Origin: Roseibium alexandrii DFL-11
Lineage (GTDB): Bacteria > Pseudomonadota > Alphaproteobacteria > Rhizobiales > Stappiaceae
Length of the DNA: 64,000 nt
Reading direction: 5' to 3'
Assembly: GCF_000158095.2 (NCBI RefSeq)
Contig: NZ_CM011002.1
Span: 1,565,228-1,629,227 of the forward strand
A model generated the notes under the pieces. That model was not told the DNA's origin. It ran no database searches and was given only the letters and a program-made list of their open reading frames with translations. The position numbers were made by a program, and so were the translations under genes. This document shows positions 1 to 10,453 of this stretch, in pieces; the first letter of the stretch is position 1, and each line of letters begins with the position of its first letter.

Positions 1-125
1 GACTTTTCACGACCCACAAACAGCGGAACAATCATGTGCGGGAAGACGACAATATCGCGCAGGGGCAATACAGGATACACAGACGTGCTGTCCGGATCAG
101 TGGCGCGGATTTCTGCGTCGCTCAT
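1..125 (-). CDS. lon: Lon protease, N-terminal fragment (cut by window edge)
   Basis: Only the first 41 codons lie in the window; the gene runs off the left edge. Reading from ATG at 125 on the minus strand gives [20 protein letters not shown] followed by [20 protein letters not shown], which is the characteristic start of the Lon substrate-binding (LAN) domain. Lon is a cytoplasmic ATP-dependent serine protease that removes misfolded and regulatory proteins. A ribosome-binding stretch (GAGAAAGGAAAAAG on the minus strand) precedes the ATG. Its position directly downstream of clpX on the same strand is the usual alphaproteobacterial arrangement. The ATPase and protease domains are outside the window, so intactness cannot be judged. 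Confidence 0.93.
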   Translation of the reverse strand, partial: MSDAEIRATDPDSTSVYPVLPLRDIVVFPHMIVPLFVGREK

Positions 126-402
126 TCTTTTTCCTTTCTCGGCGTGTTCCGGCCCCACTCACAAATAAAGGCAGCCAGAGACACTGGAAAACGGCTTTCG
201 GCGGTTGTCTGCCGAGGGCCGGATCACAACACCCCGGATGGGCGCGTTGACGATCCGCACAAGCCGTCCTTACGTCCTATTAGGTGGCTACCTGCCCGGC
301 TGGTGTCAAGGCGATCAAACATTAACAAAGGGACTTGTCTGTTGACGACTCACCAGCGCGGTGGATAACGCACCATGAACAAAAACAGGTGTGCAAAAAG
401 CA
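126..402 (-). promoter_or_regulatory. lon upstream region
   Basis: This is the gene-free stretch between the clpX terminator and the lon start. A CTTGACA hexamer-like element on the minus strand (304-310), followed by CACCTAAT-like sequence (279-286), could be a sigma-32 or sigma-70 promoter, but the spacing is not clean and this is only a weak candidate. I see no convincing ORF; the 110-codon reading frame on the plus strand has no family resemblance. Confidence 0.35.
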
Positions 403-430
403 AAATGCCGCTCGTTACAGAGCGGCATTT
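395..430 (-). terminator. Rho-independent terminator of clpX
   Basis: A perfect 10-bp stem, AAATGCCGCT (403-412) with AGCGGCATTT (421-430), has an 8-nt loop. On the minus strand it is followed by a T-rich tract (TTTTGCTTTTTG). It lies 33 bp past the clpX stop and separates clpX from lon. Confidence 0.85.
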
Positions 431-463
431 GTCTGACGATAACTTTATGCGTTTGCCGCTAGC

Positions 464-1729
464 TTACGCACTTGTCGCTGACGTCTCTTCGCGGTCCTCG
501 TAGATGTAGAGGGGACGCGCTTCGCCCTTGACCACTTCCGGAGAGATGACGACTTCCTTGACGCCTTTAAGGCCCGGCAGTTCGTACATCGTGTCAAGCA
601 GGATGGATTCCAAAATGGACCGAAGGCCACGCGCACCGGTTTTCCGCTCAATCGCCCTGTTGGCAATCGCGCGCAATGCCTCTTCATGGAACGACAGTTC
701 AACCTGCTCCATCTCGAACAGACGCTGATACTGCTTGACGAGCGCGTTTTTCGGCTCGGTCAGGATGGTAATCAAGGCATCTTCGTCGAGATCTTCCAAA
801 GTGGCGATAACCGGAAGACGGCCAACGAATTCCGGAATGAGGCCGAATTTCAACAGATCTTCCGGCTCAAGCTCGGAGAACAGCTCCCCGATCCGGCGGT
901 CTTCCGGAGCATGAACCTGCGCCTGGAAACCGATGGATGTCTGGGTGCCACGATCTGAGATGATCTTGTCCAAACCGGCAAATGCACCACCACAGATGAA
1001 CAGCATGTTGGTCGTGTCCACCTGCAGGAATTCCTGCTGTGGATGCTTGCGTCCGCCCTGCGGCGGAACGGAAGCCACGGTGCCTTCCATGATCTTCAAA
1101 AGGGCCTGCTGCACGCCCTCACCCGATACATCGCGGGTAATCGACGGGTTGTCGGCCTTCCGGCTGATCTTGTCGATCTCATCGATATAGACGATGCCGC
1201 GCTGTGCGCGTTCCACGTTGTAGTCCGCGGACTGCAACAGCTTGAGGATGATGTTCTCGACGTCTTCACCGACGTAACCGGCTTCGGTCAGGGTCGTTGC
1301 GTCCGCCATTGTAAACGGCACATCCAGGATTCGGGCAAGCGTCTGCGCGAGCAGTGTCTTGCCACAACCGGTCGGTCCGACCAGAAGGATGTTGGACTTT
1401 GCAAGCTCAACATCGTTGTTCTTGGAGGCGTGGTTCAGACGCTTGTAGTGGTTGTGAACGGCGACCGACAGGACTTTTTTCGCACTGCCCTGCCCGATGA
1501 CATAATCATCGAGAACATCACGAATTTCCTGAGGAGTCGGGATCCCGTCCCGGGACTTAACCAGCGAGGATTTGTTTTCCTCGCGGATGATATCCATGCA
1601 CAGCTCGACACATTCATCGCAAATGAAAACAGTCGGGCCGGCGATCAGCTTGCGGACTTCGTGCTGGCTTTTGCCGCAGAAGGAGCAGTAGAGCGTATTC
1701 TTTGAATCGCTGCCGCTGGCCTTGGTCAT
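464..1729 (-). CDS. clpX: ClpX, ATP-binding unfoldase of ClpXP
   Basis: ClpX unfolds tagged substrates and threads them into ClpP. The 421-residue length is normal for the family. It shows an N-terminal zinc-binding domain with Cys15, Cys18, Cys37 and Cys40, Walker A GPTGCGKT (118-125), Walker B IVYIDEID (179-186), the pore loop GYVG (151-154), an RKH loop and the IGF tripeptide that docks on ClpP. All key residues are present. It lies 238 bp downstream of clpP on the same strand and has its own terminator, so it may be co-transcribed with clpP or have its own promoter. Cytoplasmic. Confidence 0.98.
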   Translation of the reverse strand: MTKASGSDSKNTLYCSFCGKSQHEVRKLIAGPTVFICDECVELCMDIIREENKSSLVKSRDGIPTPQEIRDVLDDYVIGQGSAKKVLSVAVHNHYKRLNHASKNNDVELAKSNILLVGPTGCGKTLLAQTLARILDVPFTMADATTLTEAGYVGEDVENIILKLLQSADYNVERAQRGIVYIDEIDKISRKADNPSITRDVSGEGVQQALLKIMEGTVASVPPQGGRKHPQQEFLQVDTTNMLFICGGAFAGLDKIISDRGTQTSIGFQAQVHAPEDRRIGELFSELEPEDLLKFGLIPEFVGRLPVIATLEDLDEDALITILTEPKNALVKQYQRLFEMEQVELSFHEEALRAIANRAIERKTGARGLRSILESILLDTMYELPGLKGVKEVVISPEVVKGEARPLYIYEDREETSATSA

Positions 1730-1967
1730 GTAGTCAACCTCGCGTTTTTGGGGTGCTTAACCCCTTATCTCTCCGGGTGAGGCCAAATTGAGGCTCCCGG
1801 GTTGAAAGTTTCAGGCGCCTAAGGTGCCGCACTTTCCTACAGGATGTCACCATGCTTCGCCGGTAAAAATCAATATAGGTTTAAGGCGAAGGTGGAAACC
1901 TTGGAATACCCTGGTATTTTCCCGGTAAAGCCACGGATATTCAACCCGTGACTTTCCGCAGAAATCC

Positions 1968-2609
1968 TTAGCCTTTCGACTCGTTTTCACCACCGAGGCT
2001 GGTCCGGTCGGTGATGACACTGTCGACGATGCCGAATTCCTTCGCCTTTTCAGCGGTCATGAAGTTGTCCCGCTCCAGCGCTTCTTCGACTTGATCGAGG
2101 CTGCGACCAGTGTGCTTGACATAAATTTCATTGAGCCGGCGCTTCATTGCCAGTATTTCCTGGGCATGCAGCATGATATCGGCTGCCTGACCACGGAAAC
2201 CACCGGACGGCTGGTGAACCATCACCCGCGCATTCGGCAGAATGAAACGCATGTCTTTCTCGCCTGCTGCCAGAAGCAGAGACCCCATGGAGGCCGCCTG
2301 ACCAATGCAGAGCGTCGACACAGACGGGCGAATGAACTGCATGGTGTCATAAATCGCCAAGCCCGAGGTTACGAGACCACCAGGCGAGTTGATGTAGATC
2401 GCGATTTCCTTGGACGGATTGTCAGCTTCAAGATAGAGCAGCTGAGCACTGACCAAGGTTGCCATGTGATCCTCGACCGGACCGGTCAGGAAGATGATGC
2501 GCTCCTTCAGCAAGCGCGAGTAGATATCGAAGGCCCGCTCGCCCCGGTTTGTCTGCTCGACAACCATCGGCACGAGAGTGTTCATGTAGATATCGACAGG
2601 ATCCTTCAT
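1968..2609 (-). CDS. clpP: ClpP, protease subunit of ClpXP/ClpAP
   Basis: This is the serine peptidase that forms the tetradecameric chamber for ClpX. The 213 residues include the catalytic triad Ser107 (in GQAASMGS), His132 (in MVHQPSGG) and Asp181 (in ERDNFM), each four residues below the E. coli precursor numbering. The start at 2609 ([10 protein letters not shown]) leaves a short N-terminal stretch, and strong family similarity begins at [10 protein letters not shown]. It is placed between tig and clpX on the same strand, as is usual. Confidence 0.98.
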   Translation of the reverse strand: MKDPVDIYMNTLVPMVVEQTNRGERAFDIYSRLLKERIIFLTGPVEDHMATLVSAQLLYLEADNPSKEIAIYINSPGGLVTSGLAIYDTMQFIRPSVSTLCIGQAASMGSLLLAAGEKDMRFILPNARVMVHQPSGGFRGQAADIMLHAQEILAMKRRLNEIYVKHTGRSLDQVEEALERDNFMTAEKAKEFGIVDSVITDRTSLGGENESKG

Positions 2610-2813
2610 ACCTCATCCATATGCTTGAGATGTTACCCAGGATTTGGGCTAGAAACAGGCCTTGCAAGCGCATCGTCCCGAGGCCTGACTCGAAAAAAGC
2701 GACACCCCCATATATAGGGATGCCGCCCTCAACGCAAAGTCATCGCAGATGCGGCATGAAAGCAAAGTTAAAGTTGCCGCCACATCTGTTGATTATACGG
2801 GAAAAACCCGCCG

Positions 2814-4163
2814 TCAAGCGGCGTCTTCGTCCTCGGCGACAAGATTCTCCAGCTCTTCCTTGGTCACCGTCTTGTCGGTCACTTTGGCAAGCTCGAGCAT
2901 GAAGTCGACGACTTTTTCCTCGTAGATCGGAGCGCGCAGAGACGCCAGGGCCTGCTGGTTGTTCTTGTAGAACTCAAACACCTGCTGCTCTTGGCCCGGG
3001 AACTGGCGAACCCGGTCGTAAAGCGCACGCTGCATTTCCTCGTCGGTGACCTGAATGTTGTTCTTTTCACCAATTTCGGACAGCACGAGACCCAAACGAA
3101 CACGGCGTTCGGCGATCTTGCGGTATTCCGCCTTTGCCTCTTCTTCCGTGGTCTCTTCGTCTTCGAAGGTCTTTTCGTTGCGCTTCATGTCTTCTTCTAC
3201 CTGCTGCCAAACGATCTGGAATTCAGATTCCAGCAGTTTTTCAGGCAACTCGAAGGAATAATGCTCGTCCAGCTTGTCGAGAAGCTGACGCTTGACGCGC
3301 TGACGGGTCATCTGACCGAACTGGCCTTCGATCTGGCCCCGGACGATTTCTTTCAGCTTGTCGAGCGACTCAAGACCAAGGCCTTTTGCGAACTCATCAT
3401 CGATCGCAGCTTCACCCGGTGCGCCAATCTCTTTGACAACGACATCAAACGTCGCAGCTTTACCGGCCAGGTGTGCTGCCGGGTACTCTTCCGGGAAGGT
3501 AACCTCGACAACCTTTTCGTCGCCGGCTTTCGTGCCGATCAGCTGCTCTTCAAAGCCGGGGATGAACTGACCGGAACCCAGAACCAGCTGGCCGTTCTCG
3601 TCCGCACCGCCTTCAAACGGCTCGCCGTCGATCTTGCCGAGGTAGGACATGGTCACGCGGTCGCCGTCTTCAGCAGCGCCATCCTTGGCTTCGAACGGGG
3701 TGTTGTTCTTGGCAATGTCAGAGACCTGAGTGTCGACTTCTTCTTCCGCGATTTCGACAACCGGACGTTCGATCTCGAAACCGCCGAAATCGACAATTTC
3801 AAAATTCGGCAGCACATCATAGGTCATCTTGAAGGACAGATCGGCGTCGCCAGCCAAGATCTTTTCCGCGTCTTCTTCCGGAAGATCGATTTCCGGTGTC
3901 AGCGCCGGGCGCTCGGAACGCTCTTCAACAGCTTTTTGCGTGGTTTCCTGGATGGTGTTCGACAGGATCTCGGCCATGGCTTGACGGCCATACATCTTCT
4001 TCAGGTGCGCGACCGGAACCTTGCCCGGACGGAAGCCCTTGATGTTGGCCTTGGACTTCATGTCGTTCAGATAGTCATCGAGCTTCACAGCCAAATCGCC
4101 GGCCGGAATGTCAATCTTCAGCTCGCGCTTGAGGCCCTCAGCGAGGGTTTCGGTTACCTGCAT
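2814..4163 (-). CDS. tig: Trigger factor, ribosome-associated chaperone
   Basis: Trigger factor is a ribosome-bound chaperone with peptidyl-prolyl isomerase activity that meets nascent chains. I chose the start [10 protein letters not shown] at 4163 rather than the longer upstream frame because family homology begins there, giving 449 residues. The ribosome-docking signature GFRPGKVP is at 43-50, followed by an FKBP-type domain (about 160-245) and the helical C-terminal domain with the usual acidic tail (EDEDAA). It lies 204 bp upstream of clpP on the same strand. Confidence 0.97.
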   Translation of the reverse strand: MQVTETLAEGLKRELKIDIPAGDLAVKLDDYLNDMKSKANIKGFRPGKVPVAHLKKMYGRQAMAEILSNTIQETTQKAVEERSERPALTPEIDLPEEDAEKILAGDADLSFKMTYDVLPNFEIVDFGGFEIERPVVEIAEEEVDTQVSDIAKNNTPFEAKDGAAEDGDRVTMSYLGKIDGEPFEGGADENGQLVLGSGQFIPGFEEQLIGTKAGDEKVVEVTFPEEYPAAHLAGKAATFDVVVKEIGAPGEAAIDDEFAKGLGLESLDKLKEIVRGQIEGQFGQMTRQRVKRQLLDKLDEHYSFELPEKLLESEFQIVWQQVEEDMKRNEKTFEDEETTEEEAKAEYRKIAERRVRLGLVLSEIGEKNNIQVTDEEMQRALYDRVRQFPGQEQQVFEFYKNNQQALASLRAPIYEEKVVDFMLELAKVTDKTVTKEELENLVAEDEDAA

Positions 4164-4412
4164 GGGTTTTGCTTCGTCCTCGGTCCTGAGCGGCAATCCG
4201 CCCCGGAGGTGTTGATTTTCAAAATTTCCGTGTGCCGCGCCGCCCACTCCCCTTTTTGCAGGAGCATTGCAAATAGCAGCGCTCGCCTTGGGCGAAACCC
4301 AAGACGCACGATGGGAGCGCGATAAAGGTTGGGGGTGAAAGTGTCAAGGGTGGAGCCGGGAAATTGGGTCTAAAGCGCAAGGTTCGCTCCAAAAATCGAA
4401 CCGGGTCCGGAT

Positions 4413-5198
4413 TTAGATATTCTTGCGGATAACTGTTTCCCGGATCCACTCCAGACTGTTTGAAGCGAGCTCCTGCCATCCGTCTTCGAGCTGCATGTAG
4501 TGGCATTTGCCAGGATACTCTTGAACAGCGGCCAAATCGCCATACCGCGCAGCCATCTGACGGGCCGTTGATGGCGGGACGACCTTGTCTTCTCCCCCTG
4601 TCAGGAAGAGCATTGGCGCATTTCGCCCATCAAACGCCACCTGCGTTGCCTGTTTCTGGTCATACATCCAGAAAAACAGCTCAAACAAAACCTCTCCAGA
4701 TTCAGTGCTCAAACGGTCACAGATTTCGTGCTGCTGAATTTCCGGCATGGTGTTCAGCCCATAGGCCGCAAGCAATTCAAACCCCTGACCGGGCGCCTCC
4801 TGCCAAAATGCACCTGCCGACATGAACATCTTGCCGAGGGCACGTTCCATGTCCGTGGTCGGCGTTGCGCCTGCCATGATGCTGCTGTTGATCAGCACGC
4901 CTGCCTCGATCAGACCGCGCCCGGACAGGATTTGCGCTATCAGTCCGCCAAGGGAGTGTCCGATGACGATGGGCGGCTTGTCGAGAGTTCGGATGAATTC
5001 AACAGTATCCGAGACGTAGTCTTGTATACTGATTCCAATCAGTGCTTTCCGGCGTTCCTCGCCGTCCGCAAGTTCATGGAACCGATATGTCGGCGCATGA
5101 CATGCAAAGCCCGCCTGTTCAAAGAACTTTTTGAAGAGCTCCATGGTCCAGGGCCCGGCGTTCGTGCCATGCAAAAGTACCACAGGGATGTCATACAT
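4413..5198 (-). CDS. Alpha/beta hydrolase, substrate unknown
   Basis: This is a 261-residue alpha/beta-hydrolase. The sequence shows the oxyanion-hole strand VVLLHGT (6-12), a nucleophile elbow GHSLGG with Ser82, a late Asp in LTGGEDKVVPP and a late His in GKCHYMQLEDGW, which together give a complete Ser-Asp-His triad. There is no signal peptide, so it is probably a cytoplasmic esterase, lipase-like enzyme or carboxylesterase; the reaction cannot be deduced. It stands alone between tig and a divergent GGDEF/EAL gene. Confidence 0.85.
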   Translation of the reverse strand: MYDIPVVLLHGTNAGPWTMELFKKFFEQAGFACHAPTYRFHELADGEERRKALIGISIQDYVSDTVEFIRTLDKPPIVIGHSLGGLIAQILSGRGLIEAGVLINSSIMAGATPTTDMERALGKMFMSAGAFWQEAPGQGFELLAAYGLNTMPEIQQHEICDRLSTESGEVLFELFFWMYDQKQATQVAFDGRNAPMLFLTGGEDKVVPPSTARQMAARYGDLAAVQEYPGKCHYMQLEDGWQELASNSLEWIRETVIRKNI

Positions 5199-5477
5199 GG
5201 TGCCCCACTAAGAATTCTTGTTAACTACCGGTGATTGCATTGCTTGCCCAGGGCTTTGTTCGTGCAACCGAACGGTCTGAAACAGATCATACCCAGTGCT
5301 GCATCAGTCGTCAGTGATTTTGTCCAAAAATACTTGCGGTTTCGGCACCGTGTATTTTGACATTCTCCCGCACATCACTGGACGGAAACGCTTTTTTATA
5401 TCTTACGCGATATCTCTGACTTTGCGGAAGGGCGAGTAAACGTCCACCATCTCAAGCGGGGGCGTGCCAGACTACGA

Positions 5478-7907
5478 ATGCGGGATAGTTTTAATACCGA
5501 CGATCCGACCGGAGATATTCTGAAAGGCCCGGCCTTTTCAGGCCCTCCGAGTGAGACCAAACGGGCCGCGCCCGCAATTGCAATCGGACTGCTCATGATG
5601 TCCATGGCAGTCTCCTTTCTGGGATATAACTACCTCTATCTGGCTGGCGAATATCGTGCCCGCAACTTCCAGCATTTCCTGCAAATCAAACAAGCACATG
5701 ACCTGGTGGTTCAATCGCCAATCCTGAGAGATTCTAATATCGGCCAACTGGTTGATTTGCTCTCGAAAGCGCGTTTGGAAGCGCTTTGGTGTACGGAGAA
5801 TCTGACCTCTCCGGAGTACGAGGTGGTCAAGCGTCTTGGTGCAGGACCAGCCTTTGCGATGTGCCGAGCCGAAGTTGCCAGAACAGACGATCTGATCTCA
5901 CAGCTGGAACTCCTGAGTGCCGCTCCGCTCGCGCGCCAAACCGGGCAAAACAGCCGCTTTGCCCAAGGCTTGGAGATAAAGGCAACGCTTGAAAAAATGA
6001 TGGCCGACAGCGCCAGTTTTCATGCCCAGGTTCAGACGATTGAGGACCGGATCGTCAATCTGGTTATCGGGGGCACGCTGATCGTAAGCTTTGCGCTGCT
6101 CATGATCATGATGTTCCTGACACGGACAATGCGCGAGGTCTGGTCCACACTCACGGCATCTGCAAAGCACGTCAATGAAGTTAACGAGCGCTTTGCCACG
6201 GCCGTCGAAGCAATCCCTGATGGGTTCGCGGTTTTTGACTCAAAACGGCGGCTTGTCACCTGCAACGAAATGTATCGCCAGCTCGCTCACCCAGTCCCTG
6301 AGCGGGTCAAACTCGGGATGACTGGCGCGGAAATCCTGCAGGATGCGATGGAACACGGACACTATCCCGACATCTCAGAAGAAGACCGTAACAAATTCAT
6401 TCTCGATTTCCGCAACAAGCTGGAACAAGACGGTTCACAGGTCAGCCTTGTCGTTCAAGGCGAGCGGTACATCCAAGTCAAACTGACGGAGAGCGCGCAT
6501 GGGGACAAGGTCGTCATCCGGTCGGATGTCAGTGACTTCGTGCAGTCTAACCGTAAACTGCAAAACCTGACCGAAAACCTGGAAACTGCGAAGGCACACT
6601 ACCGGCGCCGCTCCCTGGAGGACGCGCTGACGGGTCTTTCCAACCGGCGCAAGCTCGACCAGGCACTGAAAGCAGCGGGTGGGCGCGGTGAACGGGCCGT
6701 GATCAGGATCGACCTCGACCGGTTTAAACAGGTGAACGATGTCTTGGGACATGATGCCGGCGACCACGTCCTCAAGACCGTCGCCCGCAAGCTCCTGACG
6801 GCAACACGGGAAGACGATCTGGTGGCCCGGGTCGGCGGCGACGAATTTGTTGTCCTGTGTGCTCCAGGCACCGAACTGGAACGCGCCGAAGACATTGGCC
6901 AGCGTCTATTGGAACGCACCCTGGAGCCCATTCTCTATCGCAACAAACAATGCGTATTCAGCGCAAGCCTTGGGCTCGCCGTTGCGGAAATATCGCGTGA
7001 TGACCCGTCCGAGATCCTGCGGAATGCAGATGCCGCTCTCTACGAAGCCAAGGCTGCCGGCCGCGCAAGCTTGCGGGTATTCACCGGACCACTTGAACAA
7101 CGCATTTCACGCGACCGGCGGCTGGCAGATGATTTGGTGGAAGCCTTTGCAGGCCGGGAACTCGTGCCGTTTTATCAAACTCAGCATGATGCCCACACCC
7201 ACGCAGTCACCGGAATTGAGGTGCTGGCCCGTTGGCAGCACCCAGAGTTTGGCCTGCTCCCACCGGCCTTGTTCTTCCCCATTGCCCATCAACTGGGCCT
7301 CGACGGGGACCTTGATCTTGCAATCATGACACGCGCGGCCGAAGACCTCGCCCCCGTATTCGCCAAGACAGGCACGCTGCCCCGTCTTGCCTTCAACGTG
7401 ACATCATCGACCCTGATCGATCCGGATTTTCCGGAATTTGCACAACATCTTTTCAAGCGATGGCAAGCACCGGTAGCCTTCGAAATCCTTGAGTCGGTCT
7501 CCCTGGAAGATGGTGACGACACCATTCCCTTTGCCCTGGACACGCTGCGTGAACTTGGGTTCGAGCTGGACATTGATGACTTCGGGTCCGGGCATGCATC
7601 CATCAAGAGCGTCATGCAGGTTCGCCCGCACGCACTGAAAATCGACCGGAGCATCATTCTCCCGCTCGGCGAGGACCCGGCTGCCGAAGGCCTTGTCGCG
7701 GCAACGATCACAATGGGCCAAAGCCTCGGTTTGCAAGTGATTGCTGAAGGCGTGGAAACGGCGCAGCACGCTCACCGCCTTGCGGCTCTCGGCTGCGACA
7801 CGGTTCAGGGCTATCATTTTTCGAAACCGATGCCCTTGAAGGACCTGAAAACATATTTGGATGGCGATGAGATCAACCCCGGAAACAGATCAGCCGCCGC
7901 ATCTTAA
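5478..7907 (+). CDS. Membrane GGDEF-EAL protein with PAS domain (c-di-GMP turnover)
   Basis: This 809-residue inner-membrane protein probably makes and/or breaks cyclic di-GMP. It has two membrane segments (about 31-55 and 193-215) flanking a periplasmic sensor region, then a PAS-like domain (about 235-355). The GGDEF domain has intact GGDEF (453-457) and an RxxD inhibitory site (REDD, 444-447). The EAL domain has EVLARW (581-586) in place of EALxRW, together with the conserved N, E, DD (DIDDFGSG), K (LKIDRS), E (AEGVET) and QGYHFSKP motifs. Both catalytic domains therefore look competent. It is a single gene; the signal it senses is unknown. Confidence 0.93.
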   Translation: MRDSFNTDDPTGDILKGPAFSGPPSETKRAAPAIAIGLLMMSMAVSFLGYNYLYLAGEYRARNFQHFLQIKQAHDLVVQSPILRDSNIGQLVDLLSKARLEALWCTENLTSPEYEVVKRLGAGPAFAMCRAEVARTDDLISQLELLSAAPLARQTGQNSRFAQGLEIKATLEKMMADSASFHAQVQTIEDRIVNLVIGGTLIVSFALLMIMMFLTRTMREVWSTLTASAKHVNEVNERFATAVEAIPDGFAVFDSKRRLVTCNEMYRQLAHPVPERVKLGMTGAEILQDAMEHGHYPDISEEDRNKFILDFRNKLEQDGSQVSLVVQGERYIQVKLTESAHGDKVVIRSDVSDFVQSNRKLQNLTENLETAKAHYRRRSLEDALTGLSNRRKLDQALKAAGGRGERAVIRIDLDRFKQVNDVLGHDAGDHVLKTVARKLLTATREDDLVARVGGDEFVVLCAPGTELERAEDIGQRLLERTLEPILYRNKQCVFSASLGLAVAEISRDDPSEILRNADAALYEAKAAGRASLRVFTGPLEQRISRDRRLADDLVEAFAGRELVPFYQTQHDAHTHAVTGIEVLARWQHPEFGLLPPALFFPIAHQLGLDGDLDLAIMTRAAEDLAPVFAKTGTLPRLAFNVTSSTLIDPDFPEFAQHLFKRWQAPVAFEILESVSLEDGDDTIPFALDTLRELGFELDIDDFGSGHASIKSVMQVRPHALKIDRSIILPLGEDPAAEGLVAATITMGQSLGLQVIAEGVETAQHAHRLAALGCDTVQGYHFSKPMPLKDLKTYLDGDEINPGNRSAAAS

Positions 7908-7986
7908 GCCCAGCCCGACTGCCGAACCTACAGGCGAAACATGATAGCTATGCTTTTGAGGTGTGGGTCAGCGACTGGAAATCTGT

Positions 7987-8094
7987 CTAAGAAGCAAAGA
8001 CATATCTAGCGCTGAGCACCAAGACCGCGCTCACGCATGCAAGACCAATCACAAACAATATAACAGCCTGCCTAACGCGCTCTGATTTCTGCAT
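7987..8094 (-). CDS. Candidate 35-residue single-span membrane peptide
   Basis: This minus-strand ORF begins with ATG at 8094, preceded by AAAGGAAC as a good ribosome-binding site 5-6 nt upstream. It reads MQKSERVRQAVILFVIGLAC, then VSAVLVLSARYVFAS, then TAG. A charged, basic N-terminus is followed by about 20 hydrophobic residues and a short tail, typical of small inner-membrane proteins. No homologue is recognised. The evidence is ribosome-binding site plus composition only, so this remains a candidate. It sits in the roughly 500-bp gap between the GGDEF/EAL gene and the next unknown gene; the rest of the gap shows nothing clear. Confidence 0.45.
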   Translation of the reverse strand: MQKSERVRQAVILFVIGLACVSAVLVLSARYVFAS

Positions 8095-8403
8095 AAAGTT
8101 CCTTTGGAGCAGCCGATGCTCCCCCGCTTCACGTAACGGCATATTCTTGGATCAGGCTTGCTGGAACCATTCGACTTTCGCACATATGCGGTCACAAAAA
8201 CGGTCAACCGAAAACACGGTTTCGGATCTTGGTGCGCTTCATTTAGATCCGTTTCAATTGCCGGAGGTTCGTCCGTCCGAACGCTTACCAACTAGAAATC
8301 TCTCTGAACAATCTCTTACTGCAATTGTTGAATTTTCCACCCTAACTGTTCGTCTTTCTTGGCACTTTTCTGAGTAGACTTGTCGCGTATACCAAGGAGA
8401 CGA

Positions 8404-8961
8404 ATGGTGTCACGTGACGTTTTCATAGATCAACCCCAAGCGTTCGACGGACCAGTCGTGGAAGCAGCCAGTTTTTTAGGCCGCGTTCAGCGATATCTGG
8501 ACATGGCCCAGTTCCGGGACGTCGCTGTCGATTTGGCCGACGGCCGCCTGTTTATTCTGTCTGAAAGCCGGTTTGAGGACTTGATCGTTTATGGGCAGCA
8601 TCCGCTTGCCTGGCTCATCGATATCAGCAGCTACCCGACCCACTCGACGCGATTTGGCACATCGATCGAAGATCTTGAAAACCTCATCAGCCATTGGTGC
8701 GGCTCGATCATTGATCAGACTGGACGGCCGCATATCGTACTTGACGCGTGGATGTACGATCAGTTCCGGCAAAAACAAACTATAATGCTTGCCTCCGCCC
8801 AAAAGTCGGCTCTAAAGGCCTGGTCTGGTGCGGACCGGTCACCACAGGTTCCAAAACCCGATAGGACTTCGACACTCATTTGCCTTGAAACTTTTCGCAA
8901 GACAGGCCTCCGCAGACCGCCAACCCTGCCAAGGGATGATCCCCGGTTTGAATTGCCATAG
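8404..8961 (+). CDS. Hypothetical protein, 185 residues
   Basis: I do not recognise this protein. I chose ATG at 8404 (MVSRDVFIDQ) over the upstream in-frame ATG at 8380 because AAGGAG (8394-8399) sits just before it. The body (about 20-130) alternates hydrophobic and charged residues like a small globular alpha/beta domain. The last 50 residues are rich in Pro, Arg and Asp and probably disordered. There is no signal peptide or membrane segment. It is flanked by gaps and is apparently monocistronic. Confidence 0.7.
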   Translation: MVSRDVFIDQPQAFDGPVVEAASFLGRVQRYLDMAQFRDVAVDLADGRLFILSESRFEDLIVYGQHPLAWLIDISSYPTHSTRFGTSIEDLENLISHWCGSIIDQTGRPHIVLDAWMYDQFRQKQTIMLASAQKSALKAWSGADRSPQVPKPDRTSTLICLETFRKTGLRRPPTLPRDDPRFELP

Positions 8962-9150
8962 GCGCCGGTCGACAGTCAGGCCTGCCGGTCGTTTCCAGCC
9001 CGACCCCGCCCAGGAATGCGCCACACTGCACAATTCATAGTCAGATTGACCTTGCCGAGCCTCGTATACACACCTGAGCCGTCTGTAATTCTGGCATTGT
9101 TCTTGCGTAACCATCAATCATGCAATCCTATGAACACTGGAGATGATCTC

Positions 9151-9348
9151 ATGGCCGTAGAAGACAGCACAGGTGAAGCATTAAACCCAACGCTTTGCTT
9201 GGCAATGACTGCGAATGAACTGGAAACGGAGCAAAAGCCGTCGCCACGTCAACTTCCGAAAACCGTCTGCAATCCCACAATGGCACTTGCGATCTATGCG
9301 AGCCTTTATAACGAAGCGGACGCATCCGGCGAGCGTGCTGGACGCTAA
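9151..9348 (+). CDS. Candidate 65-residue protein with a duplicated NPTxxLA motif
   Basis: I chose ATG at 9151 because GGAGAT (9140-9145) is properly spaced before it; an earlier in-frame ATG at 9130 lacks this. The peptide holds two copies of a short motif: NPTLCLA (12-18) and NPTMALA (41-47), 29 residues apart and each followed by a small helix-like stretch. Cys16 and Cys40 are the only cysteines. I recognise no family. It could be a small regulatory or metal-binding protein. The remaining flanks (8962-9150 and 9349-9508) show nothing else. Confidence 0.45.
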   Translation: MAVEDSTGEALNPTLCLAMTANELETEQKPSPRQLPKTVCNPTMALAIYASLYNEADASGERAGR

Positions 9349-9508
9349 ACAGCCCATGCAACGGGTAGTTCAGCAGCGTAACCACAAATAGATGGTTTTC
9401 GCGAATTAGCGGCAGCCATACAGCGTTCGCCTTAAAAAGGTGTCAGGCGGTCGTCAATTCTCGCTTTGAACTCTATATAAGCGTAAGTGTGTCCACGGTT
9501 CACTCTGT

Positions 9509-10414
9509 TTAATTTCGGGCTGATGTCTGAGGCGCGGAGACCGATCCGTCTATACAGACACCCAAAAAGCTTTGGATGAGCCGCAGGTCTTTTTTGTCCC
9601 GTGGAATAACGACACAGTCCCGGTACTCTTCCGGCATTTCATGCACCGGAATGGCTACCAAATTGTCTGATGGATAGAGGCTGTTTTCCAGAAGTAATCC
9701 GACACCAAGACCATGCAACAAAGCTTCCTTGACCATGGGAAAAGTCGTGGTTTTTAGAATGCGCTGGAAGGTGAGATCGTGTTTCTTGATCTTTCGATTT
9801 ACAACCCGCTGGGTCAGAGACCCGTCCTCGGGCAAGACAAGTGTTTCCGTTTGAAGGTCGACAAGCGAAAGGACTGGCTCTTTCGCCAGCCGGTGGTCAG
9901 CCCGCATATGTACCATGTATTTGGATCGCCGGAGCTCATGTGTCACGAGCGCCGGATTTTCCTGAGGTTCGGTGACAATCGCCATATCCACCTGACGTTC
10001 GTTCAAGAGCGTCATGGCCGTGGTCCAGTCATAGAGCGTGAAATCGATCTGAACCTTGGGATAGAGCTCTCCATACCGCGCAATGATGGGCATCGCAGGC
10101 CGGGGTGCGTTGGCAATCAGTCGAATACTGCCGTCCGTTAGAGCGTTGTAGTCGTTCACTTTTTCCGTGACCAACTGGTCCAGCGTCGCCAATCGGTCAG
10201 TAATTGAAAACAGCTCTATGCCTGCTCGCGTCAGCTCCAATCCTTCCCGCCGGCGAATGAAGAGCTGGGTCCCCATCAGGTTTTCCAGTTTGGCCACATG
10301 CTGGGTTACAGACGACTGCGTCACATTCAGTGTCTGCGCAGCGCGGGAGAAACTGCGCTCCCGCGCCACATAGGTAAAAGCCTTGATTTGGTAGGGACTG
10401 GGCGAAGCGTTCAT
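9509..10414 (-). CDS. LysR-family transcriptional regulator
   Basis: This is a 301-residue LTTR with an N-terminal winged helix-turn-helix (about 6-64, including FSRAAQTLNVTQSSVTQHVA) and a periplasmic-binding-like effector domain from about residue 90. It is transcribed divergently from the ABC importer at 10530, so it most likely controls that operon. The intergenic region holds a perfect dyad with T-N11-A spacing (10454-10468), the classical LTTR box. The effector is unknown but is probably the imported compound or its product. Confidence 0.93.
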   Translation of the reverse strand: MNASPSPYQIKAFTYVARERSFSRAAQTLNVTQSSVTQHVAKLENLMGTQLFIRRREGLELTRAGIELFSITDRLATLDQLVTEKVNDYNALTDGSIRLIANAPRPAMPIIARYGELYPKVQIDFTLYDWTTAMTLLNERQVDMAIVTEPQENPALVTHELRRSKYMVHMRADHRLAKEPVLSLVDLQTETLVLPEDGSLTQRVVNRKIKKHDLTFQRILKTTTFPMVKEALLHGLGVGLLLENSLYPSDNLVAIPVHEMPEEYRDCVVIPRDKKDLRLIQSFLGVCIDGSVSAPQTSARN

Positions 10415-10453
10415 GACAGTTCCATGTTGTCTGCATGAAAAACACTAGCGGCC

